From contig JAGOTO010000029.1 of the NCBI GenBank assembly GCA_018061705.1, forward strand, positions 1 through 5,886: DNA of 5,886 nt, given 5' to 3'. Positions 1 through 5,426 of the stretch are shown piece after piece (positions within the stretch are counted from its first letter, which is position 1; every line of letters starts with the position of its first letter). Source of the stretch: Candidatus Saccharimonadota bacterium. Its GTDB lineage: Bacteria > Patescibacteria > Saccharimonadia > Saccharimonadales > UBA4665. The notes under the pieces are model-generated. The model made no database searches and was not told the DNA's origin. It worked only from the letters and a program-made list of their open reading frames with translations. A program made the translations under genes and the position numbers.

Positions 1-80
1 TTCGTAAAGCGACCCTACGAGCCACGGCATATCTCGCAGAGAAATACCGACCATACGTCATGCTCCAGCCATTAGGCTAA
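1..80 (+). CDS. Possible C-terminal end of a gene entering from the left edge
   Basis: Frame 3 is open from the window edge to a TAA at 78-80 and reads as 25 residues ending EKYRPYVMLQPLG. The composition looks protein-like (mixed charged, aromatic and hydrophobic residues), and a + strand gene here would converge on the - strand gene that ends at 126, leaving a 45-nt gap. I do not recognise the family. The evidence is weak because a - strand frame starting at ATG 59-61 is also open to the left edge, and + frame 1 is open to 75. Only the sequence to the left of the window can settle it. Confidence 0.25.
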   Translation, partial: RKATLRATAYLAEKYRPYVMLQPLG

Positions 81-125
81 AACGTAGCGGTCAGCTATTC
101 ACCACAAACTGACTCACAACAGAGA

Positions 126-1490
126 CTAGTGTTTTAGCCGGGACTTGCTCGTGGTTGACGGGGATGCATTGTCTCGGAAGTTCGCATTCAACGATTTTAT
201 CGTCGCGATATCATTGCCATCATCACGGTATGACTTGGGCCAAATGTTTGACATAGATGGCTGAATAGTCGCGTCCTTCGGAGTGCCCAGTCCGGTCGTC
301 TCAGCGAAATGGAATCCCTTGTTTGCCGCCCACAAGGCCACGTTGTCCCACTGTTGGTTGTCGGTTGCCGGCTTTCTGCCTTCGGCGACACGGCTCGGTC
401 GAGCCATTTGCACGCCTGCCCAAACCCGTGGCGTTCCGTTGGCCTTAGCCGCCATCCAGCTATACAACTCGCCATAGCCAGATGTGCTCCTGAGCGACAT
501 AAATGACGCCCTTGCAGAATAATTGGCAAGGACAGCTCTGCTGCCCACCTTTGATATGAGCGTTTCACCGAGCGATTTATAAAGCAGCTTATCCCCAGTA
601 AGTATTGAACCATCGACTCCTATGTTTTCGACGGTATTCAGGGCGAGCTCCACGTTTATATCTTTGAAAATTGCAGCCGTGCTCGGAAGCCACTCCATAA
701 ATGCACGGTGCTCCTCGGGGGTAAAGCCGCCCGCAAGCAATGAATTTCTTGTACTCTCAGATGCGGCATAGATAAGCATTGGCTCTGGGTAGTTCGGGGC
801 AGCGCCAGGAATATTGATCGAACCAATAACATTCTGCGTAGCTTCGTTCGAATTAATTGCACTTATGGCTCCGGAAAGTGTGTTCATAGCATTTGAGTAG
901 AGGTCTCGGTATAGGTAGGTGCTCCCGTCGTCCGACTTAACCCACCATCTCGGTACACGGGCAAATGCACCAAAGTTTGGGTCAGTCATGTCAACGGTTC
1001 CACATAGCGTCTTCCAAGCTTCTGGGGATTTCCCTCCTACATTGAGGCGAACATGAACCGTTATCTTTCTTTTAGGGTAAACCTCGTTCCATTTGGTAGC
1101 ATTCTTGATCCGGGACTCGAGAGAGCCTGCCAGGTACATGGTTTCGCCGGTGGCAGGATCGACCGTCACGAGTTCTCGGAGGCCGACATTCAGTACGGTA
1201 TGTCGCATATCTCCATTGAGGATCGCGAATGCGTAAGGATTCTTTGTGCCACCAGTCAAATAGTCCCTAACGACTGACGGAACAGCCATGTTGCTAGACG
1301 CAAAGGCTCCGTCATCAACCAACCCTCGTTTGGCTGCAGGGAGTATCGTAGCGGCATTGCTCGAGAATGTCAGGTAGGCGCCAATACTACCGACAAGCAA
1401 TACTGCAAGAATTGGCAAAAGAAGGTGATGACCAAACCCCCGTGAATTACTTTTGATTTTTTTACTGTCCGAGATATGTGATTTTATCAA
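126..1490 (-). CDS. Exported or membrane-anchored protein, putative TIM-barrel glycoside hydrolase-like
   Basis: No family is recognised with certainty. The 454-residue product has a basic N-terminus (residues 1-18, Lys/Arg/Ser-rich), then a hydrophobic segment at about 22-42 and a Ser-Asn-Ala-Ala stretch at 44-47 that could be a signal peptidase I site, so it is exported or anchored facing outward. The rest looks like an alternating beta/alpha barrel. A strand-like VHVRLNVGGKSPEAW (145-159) resembles the strand followed by a G..(S/A)PxW loop in some clan GH-A-like glycosidases. Candidate catalytic acids are Glu236 (NYPEPML) and Glu397 (GFHFAETTG, near the last strand). The C-terminus is Ser/Thr/Lys-rich. 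The start is TTG at 1488-1490: no ATG lies between it and the upstream in-frame TAG at 1506-1508, and GGAG (1500-1503) sits 9 nt upstream. It is transcribed divergently from purF. The fold and enzyme class are inference; an extracellular binding protein is an alternative. Confidence 0.8.
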   Translation of the reverse strand: MIKSHISDSKKIKSNSRGFGHHLLLPILAVLLVGSIGAYLTFSSNAATILPAAKRGLVDDGAFASSNMAVPSVVRDYLTGGTKNPYAFAILNGDMRHTVLNVGLRELVTVDPATGETMYLAGSLESRIKNATKWNEVYPKRKITVHVRLNVGGKSPEAWKTLCGTVDMTDPNFGAFARVPRWWVKSDDGSTYLYRDLYSNAMNTLSGAISAINSNEATQNVIGSINIPGAAPNYPEPMLIYAASESTRNSLLAGGFTPEEHRAFMEWLPSTAAIFKDINVELALNTVENIGVDGSILTGDKLLYKSLGETLISKVGSRAVLANYSARASFMSLRSTSGYGELYSWMAAKANGTPRVWAGVQMARPSRVAEGRKPATDNQQWDNVALWAANKGFHFAETTGLGTPKDATIQPSMSNIWPKSYRDDGNDIATIKSLNANFRDNASPSTTSKSRLKH

Positions 1491-1499
1491 TGTCTTACG

Positions 1500-1503
1500 C
1501 TCC
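1500..1503 (-). promoter_or_regulatory. Ribosome binding site deciding the TTG start of the exported protein
   Basis: On the - strand GGAG is followed by 9 nt and then TTG. The reading frame has an in-frame TAG at 1506-1508 and no ATG or GTG between that stop and the TTG. The next codons already encode the basic region before the membrane segment. This supports TTG 1490-1488 as the start. Confidence 0.55.
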
Positions 1504-1528
1504 GACTATATGTTAATGCTTATGTCAA

Positions 1529-1556
1529 AGTATACGAGCTATCTTTGGCCTGTCAA
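1529..1556 (-). promoter_or_regulatory. Sigma70-type promoter for the exported-protein gene
   Basis: Read on the - strand, a perfect -35 TTGACA (1551-1556) is separated by 16 nt from a -10 TATACT (1529-1534, five of six consensus bases). Transcription would start near 1522, giving a leader of about 32 nt before the TTG codon. This is the best-matching promoter in the window, and it suggests constitutive, fairly strong transcription unless a repressor acts. Confidence 0.7.
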
Positions 1557-1584
1557 ATCGTCCGCGCACTGCCCCCTGTTGGCT

Positions 1585-1595
1585 AGGATTATCCT
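1585..1595. promoter_or_regulatory. 11-bp palindrome between the divergent promoters, possible operator
   Basis: AGGAT-T-ATCCT is a perfect inverted repeat with a one-base centre. It lies about 30 bp upstream of the - strand -35 box and just upstream of the presumed -35 region of the purF promoter, a place where a regulator could act on both. It is short enough to arise by chance, and I do not recognise it as the site of a known regulator such as PurR. Confidence 0.3.
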
Positions 1596-1602
1596 GTCTA
1601 AA

Positions 1603-1634
1603 TTGCGTAAAAAACTCAAAACCCGTACTATAAT
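1603..1634 (+). promoter_or_regulatory. Probable promoter of the purF-purN-purD operon
   Basis: A perfect -10 hexamer TATAAT lies at 1629-1634. The only -35 resemblance is TTGCGT at 1603-1608. That is 20 nt from TATAAT, which is long, but 17 nt from the overlapping weaker -10 TACTAT at 1626-1631. Transcription would begin around 1641, giving a leader of about 85 nt before purF. I see no purine, PRPP or ppGpp riboswitch fold in that leader. Confidence 0.5.
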
Positions 1635-1726
1635 AACTGAGAGAAGGGTAGCCACACACCAAGCGCACTATAGCGTCGCTCGGTCGTTTCAATATTTGAT
1701 AGCAGAAAAGGATCGTAATACCTAGG

Positions 1727-3184
1727 ATGAGCCCAGCTCCGACACAGGACAAGCCGAGGGAAAAATGTGCTGTTTTTGGCATATTTGGAGCGAGCCCACA
1801 GGTAGAAGCGGCTCGTTTGTCGTTTTACGGACTATGCGCACTCCAACACCGCGGCCAAGAAAGCTCCGGCATCTCCAGCAGCGACGGAAAAAACCTTCAC
1901 CTTCATTCCGGCTTTGGTCTCGTCACCAATGTCTACCGCGAGCAAGATCTTGTGAAGCTACCTGGCCATATTGCCATCGGCCACAACCGCTACTCGACTT
2001 CAGGCGGTACCGATGACTGCTTCAACCAGCCATTCCTCGATGACAAACACGACTTTGCCTTCGCCCACAATGGCAATATCCCCGATACGTCAAAACTCGA
2101 AGAATTTCTCAAGGGCCACCATATTTCCACCCGAAAACTCAATGATTCGGGTATGATGGCCGCCGCCATAGCCTGCCAGCTCGAAAAGGGTCTTGACCTC
2201 CCTGCTGCCATCGCGGCCTGTTATCCACTTTTCACCGGAGTCTTCTCGGCCGTAGCCATGAGCCAAGACACGCTCGTCGCCTTTCGCGACCCGCACGGCA
2301 TACGTCCGCTCTCACTAGGCAAGCTAGAAGACGGCAGCTATGTCGTTGCCAGCGAAACCTGCGCCCTTGATACCATCAGTGCCGCGCATGAGCGAGAAAT
2401 CGCCCCGGGTGAAATGGTCATCATCACAACAGATGGAATTCGGTCAAATCAAGTAATCCCAGGTGAACAAAAGCTCGATATATTCGAATTTGTGTATTTT
2501 GCCCGGCCCGATAGTATTATTCTGGGACAGACCGTCAATGACGTCCGCATGAATTTTGGCCGCGAAATGGCCGAGGAGTTCCGTGTGGATGGCGATGTGG
2601 TCATTCCGGTGCCAGATTCAGCCATCCCTGCGGCGCTTGGCTACGCCGAGGCCAGCGGCATACCTTTTGAAATGAACCTGATAAAAAACCGATATATTCA
2701 TCGCACCTTCATACGTCCAACCGCCGAACTGCGTGAACACGACCTGAAAATGAAGCTCAATCCACTTGTGAGTGCCATCCAGGGTAGGCGCGTCATACTG
2801 GTCGATGACTCAATTGTTCGTGGCACCACCATGCGGAAGACAGTCGCCATGTTACGCGAAGCCGGTGCTACTGAAGTCCATTTGCTCATCAGCTCACCAC
2901 CCGTCCTCTACCCGGATTTCTACGGAATCAATACACCGAAACAATCAGAGCTTATCGCCACAGAAATGTCACTCCCCGAGATCAACGAGTATGTCGGCTC
3001 TAACACCCTCCATTTTCTATCTTTTGACGGCATGATCCGCTCGACAGGCCTCCCTGAATCTGTCTTTTCGGCCTCCTGTTTTAATGGCATCTACCCTACC
3101 CCTATCGGTACTCGTGCCCATGAAATATCTCATATCAACCTAGAAGACGTGCTGGCGACGACGTCTGCACCAGCAGCTGCATGA
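1727..3184 (+). CDS. purF: Amidophosphoribosyltransferase (glutamine PRPP amidotransferase)
   Basis: Catalyses the committed step of purine synthesis, PRPP + glutamine to 5-phosphoribosylamine. Of 485 residues, 1-13 are a short propeptide expected to be removed to expose the nucleophile Cys14 (KCAVFGIFG). The class II glutaminase domain follows (about 14-240), with GHNRYST (85-91, Arg88) and AHNGN (113-117, Asn115/Gly116 oxyanion hole). The phosphoribosyltransferase domain (about 250-470) carries the PRPP loop VILVDDSIVRGTT (356-368). Overall it resembles the Bacillus-type enzyme, but three of the four Fe-S ligand positions are changed (Asp251, Asp397, Ser448) and only Cys451 remains, so no 4Fe-4S cluster is expected. 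The start is the only ATG after an in-frame TAG at 1700-1702. The AAAAGGA at 1706-1712 lies unusually far upstream, so initiation may be modest. First gene of the operon; its TGA overlaps the purN ATG. Confidence 0.97.
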   Translation: MSPAPTQDKPREKCAVFGIFGASPQVEAARLSFYGLCALQHRGQESSGISSSDGKNLHLHSGFGLVTNVYREQDLVKLPGHIAIGHNRYSTSGGTDDCFNQPFLDDKHDFAFAHNGNIPDTSKLEEFLKGHHISTRKLNDSGMMAAAIACQLEKGLDLPAAIAACYPLFTGVFSAVAMSQDTLVAFRDPHGIRPLSLGKLEDGSYVVASETCALDTISAAHEREIAPGEMVIITTDGIRSNQVIPGEQKLDIFEFVYFARPDSIILGQTVNDVRMNFGREMAEEFRVDGDVVIPVPDSAIPAALGYAEASGIPFEMNLIKNRYIHRTFIRPTAELREHDLKMKLNPLVSAIQGRRVILVDDSIVRGTTMRKTVAMLREAGATEVHLLISSPPVLYPDFYGINTPKQSELIATEMSLPEINEYVGSNTLHFLSFDGMIRSTGLPESVFSASCFNGIYPTPIGTRAHEISHINLEDVLATTSAPAAA

Positions 3185-3879
3185 AACCGACGCGCATAGC
3201 CGTCCTTGCCTCTGGCAGCGGCAGCACCGCCGAGGCATTCATCCGAACGGTACATCAGCAAAACTACCCACTCCACGTCGTGCTGGTCATCGCCAACAAC
3301 CCCGATGCCTTCGTACTTGAACGAGTCAAGAATCTGAACAATGAATACAGCCTGCATATATCGAGCGCTGTCATAAATAGTCGAACCCAGCAGAACGCTG
3401 CGCCCATTGTGCCCGGACAACAGACCGACGAGGAACAAGCCGCCATTCTCAAGCTTCTAGATGACCACGGTGTTGATCTAGTACTCCTTCTCGGCTATAT
3501 GAAGCGCGTAGGGCCAAAGCTGCTCGCTGCCTTCGGTTGGATGCCTAACTACACGAGTATCTACCAGTGTCGCATGCTCAATACCCATCCTGGCTTACTC
3601 CCTGACACGGTTGGGACACACGGTCGGGACACACAAGCATTCACCCTTGCCCAAAACATGAAGGAAGGCGGACAAAGCCTGCATGCTGTCAGCGACGAGT
3701 ATGACACCGGGCCGACGGTTGCCGAACATCGGGTCCCCGTTGAGCCGGGCGACAGCGCTGACACTTTGTTTGATCGAGTCCAAGCCGTCGAAAAATCCCA
3801 TATTGCCGCAGATGTTGCGGCATTTGTGCAAGCGCAACAACACTATCAAAAGGAGGCTCACAAATGGCAACTGTCTTAA
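3181..3879 (+). CDS. purN: Phosphoribosylglycinamide formyltransferase (10-formyl-THF dependent)
   Basis: Transfers a formyl group from 10-formyltetrahydrofolate to GAR, giving FGAR, the third step of the purine pathway. At 232 residues it is somewhat longer than E. coli PurN (212). The catalytic set is present: Asn134 and His136 (MLNTHPGLLP, matching E. coli Asn106/His108) and Asp175 in SDEYDTGP (Asp144). LGYMKRVGP (104-112) matches the folate-site segment, and Glu204 in RVQAVE matches E. coli Glu173. Differences: the phosphate-binding loop reads SGSGST, where the last position is normally Asn, and there is an insertion of about 10 residues (around 119-129) before the catalytic Asn. The ATG overlaps the purF stop (ATGA) and has no Shine-Dalgarno, so translation probably depends on ribosomes terminating on purF. 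Its 3' end carries the purD ribosome binding site. Confidence 0.95.
   Translation: MKPTRIAVLASGSGSTAEAFIRTVHQQNYPLHVVLVIANNPDAFVLERVKNLNNEYSLHISSAVINSRTQQNAAPIVPGQQTDEEQAAILKLLDDHGVDLVLLLGYMKRVGPKLLAAFGWMPNYTSIYQCRMLNTHPGLLPDTVGTHGRDTQAFTLAQNMKEGGQSLHAVSDEYDTGPTVAEHRVPVEPGDSADTLFDRVQAVEKSHIAADVAAFVQAQQHYQKEAHKWQLS
3850..3856 (+). promoter_or_regulatory. Strong ribosome binding site for purD, embedded in purN
   Basis: AAGGAGG, a near-perfect anti-16S match, lies 7 nt before the purD ATG (3864) and inside the last codons of purN. It fixes the purD start and the 16-nt purN/purD overlap. It is the strongest Shine-Dalgarno in the operon, so purD can be initiated independently of purN termination. 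Confidence 0.85.
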
Positions 3880-5168
3880 TCATCGGAAGTGGCGGCCGCG
3901 AACACGCGCTTGCGTGGGGGATTGCACAGTCAACAGGGTTAGATAAGGTCTATATTTCACCCGGGAACGCTGGCACCGCTCGTGAAGATAAATGCGAAAA
4001 TGTCGCAATTTCAGACGAAGCCGAAACCGTGGCTTTCTGCCAGAACAAGCAGGTGGATCTGGTCGTTATCGGTCCAGAAGCACCGTTGGTCGCTGGTCTG
4101 AGCGACGCACTTCGTGCGGCTGGTATCATGGTTTTTGGGGCGAGCCAAGCAGCCGCACGGCTTGAGGGTAGTAAATCCTTTGCAACCAGCTTTATGCAGA
4201 ACCACGGTATTACCATTCCAGCGTCCCGCGTTGTCCATACGGCAGCGGAAACTCAAACAGCCATCGTAGCATTTGGTGGTGCCGCCAAAAGTGTCATTAA
4301 AGCCGACGGTCTAGCTGGCGGCAAAGGGGTGTTCTTGCCGGAAAGCGACGCGGAGGCTCTCGAAGCAATCGACAAGATAACGAGCGGCAAAATGGACGGT
4401 GATGGCAGCACCTTTGTCGTGCAGGCACGTAACTCAGGCCCTGAAGTTTCGGTTTTTGTCTTAAGCGACGGCAGTCATTACCAGATTATTCCGCTAGCTT
4501 CTCAAGATCACAAGCGTTTGCTACCGGGTGATAAAGGTCCGAATACTGGTGGTATGGGTGTGTACGCGCCCCTGCCTGACTGGATGCTCACCGCATCACA
4601 ATGGGACAAAATTGCGACAATTGCGCAAAAAAGCATAGAAGGAATGTCCGCAGACGGCACACCATACCAGGGAGTGCTCTACATGGGCCTCATGCTCGCC
4701 GATGAGCTTGGGGGTGACCCGCTCGTAATCGAGTATAACGCTCGGTTTGGTGACCCCGAAACAGAGGTTATCATACCGCTCCTGCATGGAAACGGCGTCG
4801 ATATTTACGAAATGCTCTACGCCACAGCAGCTGGGACAATCGCTGACTTTGCCCTGCCAACTACCCTCAACGGTGCCGCTCTGTCGATCTGTCTTGCCGC
4901 AGAAGGTTATCCAGAGGCTCCAATTGCCGGAAAGATCATCGACGGTCTGGGTGAAGCCTACAGAGATGTTTCAGTATTTCACGGGGGCACCAAGCTCGAT
5001 GAAACTAATACAGTTGTATCAAGTGGTGGCCGAGTCCTGTTCGTCACTGGCCTCGGAGTCAACCTTGAAGCAGCTTCAGAAGCCGCCAATGCTGCCATCG
5101 GACAAAATGCTATACGTTTCCCTGGTATGCAGTACCGCCCCGACATCGCCCACCGCGCACTCGGTTAA
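3864..5168 (+). CDS. purD: Phosphoribosylamine-glycine ligase (GAR synthetase)
   Basis: Joins glycine to phosphoribosylamine with ATP hydrolysis to make GAR, the second purine step, between PurF and PurN. The 434 residues match the normal full length of bacterial PurD. In order: N-terminal Rossmann-like domain with GSGGREHAL (8-16) and VVIGPEAPL (67-75); the ATP-grasp domain with SVIKADGLAGGKGV (143-156); DHKRLLPGDKGPNTGGMG (215-232); metal ligands Glu290 and Asn292; the signature RFGDPET (294-300); and a C-terminal lobe to 434. The stretch that usually reads EEFLxGxE at the ATP-grasp hinge is QARNSGPE here (187-194); the Gly and final Glu are kept, but the leading acidic pair is lost. It is the last gene of the operon, overlapping purN by 16 nt. 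Phosphoribosylamine is very labile, so co-expression with PurF makes biochemical sense. Confidence 0.97.
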   Translation: MATVLIIGSGGREHALAWGIAQSTGLDKVYISPGNAGTAREDKCENVAISDEAETVAFCQNKQVDLVVIGPEAPLVAGLSDALRAAGIMVFGASQAAARLEGSKSFATSFMQNHGITIPASRVVHTAAETQTAIVAFGGAAKSVIKADGLAGGKGVFLPESDAEALEAIDKITSGKMDGDGSTFVVQARNSGPEVSVFVLSDGSHYQIIPLASQDHKRLLPGDKGPNTGGMGVYAPLPDWMLTASQWDKIATIAQKSIEGMSADGTPYQGVLYMGLMLADELGGDPLVIEYNARFGDPETEVIIPLLHGNGVDIYEMLYATAAGTIADFALPTTLNGAALSICLAAEGYPEAPIAGKIIDGLGEAYRDVSVFHGGTKLDETNTVVSSGGRVLFVTGLGVNLEAASEAANAAIGQNAIRFPGMQYRPDIAHRALG

Positions 5169-5180
5169 GACAACGTCTCG

Positions 5181-5254
5181 CGCCGACGACAACCACGCGG
5201 CGATCTACCAAATGCACAATTCACGGCGACCACGCCGGTTCGGCGCAGTTGTGC
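5181..5254. repeat. Cluster of CGCCG/CGGCG inverted repeats, possible terminator or processed 3' end
   Basis: Five-base arms occur at 5181-5185 (CGCCG), 5198-5202 (CGGCG), 5224-5228 (CGGCG), 5233-5237 (CGCCG) and 5241-5245 (CGGCG). The middle arm 5233-5237 can pair with either neighbour, giving two mutually exclusive hairpins with loops of 4 or 3 nt. An outer GCACAA (5214-5219) pairs with TTGTGC (5249-5254) and would enclose them. The structure starts 13 nt after the purD stop, a usual place for a terminator, but no U-tract follows on either strand. Confidence 0.4.
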
Positions 5255-5296
5255 GTTAGCCAATGAACACTTTAGATGCCGCGCGAGGGTTTTGGC

Positions 5297-5349
5297 AGCC
5301 ATTAATCGGCTCGTGCAGTCGGCGCTCAAGCAATCGACCACGAATGGCT
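5297..5349. repeat. Long imperfect inverted repeat with one-sided bulges
   Basis: The contiguous 15 nt at 5335-5349 can pair in order with GTCG (5318-5321), CGTG (5312-5315) and AGCCATT (5297-5303). The unpaired bases, CA (5316-5317) and eight bases at 5304-5311, are all on the left arm; the loop is 13 nt (5322-5334). It could be part of the 3' end of glyA or purD mRNA. Each arm is short and chance pairing is possible. Confidence 0.25.
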
Positions 5350-5426
5350 TCCGTATACGCAGAATAGGTGGATAATCATTACCCTACAAACCGTTCGCTT
5401 GGTATCACCCAGAGGAACTCATGCTG

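Larger units (their letters stand above)
5169..5426. other. Convergent intergenic region between purD and glyA
   Basis: These 258 nt separate the 3' ends of purD (+) and glyA (-). I see no convincing gene, tRNA or promoter in it. It holds clustered short inverted repeats (listed separately) that probably serve transcription termination or RNA 3' ends for both operons, and an 8-bp palindrome CGTATACG at 5352-5359. There is no run of T downstream of any hairpin on either strand, so a classical intrinsic terminator is not evident. Confidence 0.6.

Noticed and set aside
1501..1528. Second TTGACA on the - strand (1523-1528) as another -35 box
   Set aside because: No -10-like hexamer lies 15-19 nt downstream. 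It sits in the initially transcribed region of the better promoter.
1635..1726. Purine-type or other riboswitch in the purF leader
   Set aside because: I could not find the conserved junction and loop sequences of the purine, PRPP or ppGpp aptamers, nor a terminator hairpin with U-tract before purF.
3179..3184. TGA recoded as glycine, as in some CPR lineages
   Set aside because: The TGA ends purF at the expected length and overlaps the purN ATG in a standard operon arrangement, so it is a stop.
4747..5259. 170-codon + strand frame overlapping the end of purD and reaching into the intergenic region
   Set aside because: It lies out of frame over the fully conserved PurD sequence, has no ribosome binding site, and its product resembles nothing I know; a shadow frame.
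5233..5260. tRNA T-arm-like GGTTCG within the convergent region
   Set aside because: The bases form a small hairpin with a 3-nt loop, not a 5-bp stem with a 7-nt loop, and no acceptor or anticodon arms are present.
5250..5400. Integron attC-like site (GTTAGCC near 5255 plus a bulged palindrome)
   Set aside because: GTTAGCC does not fit the GTTRRRY core, no matching RYYYAAC partner was seen, and there is no cassette array.
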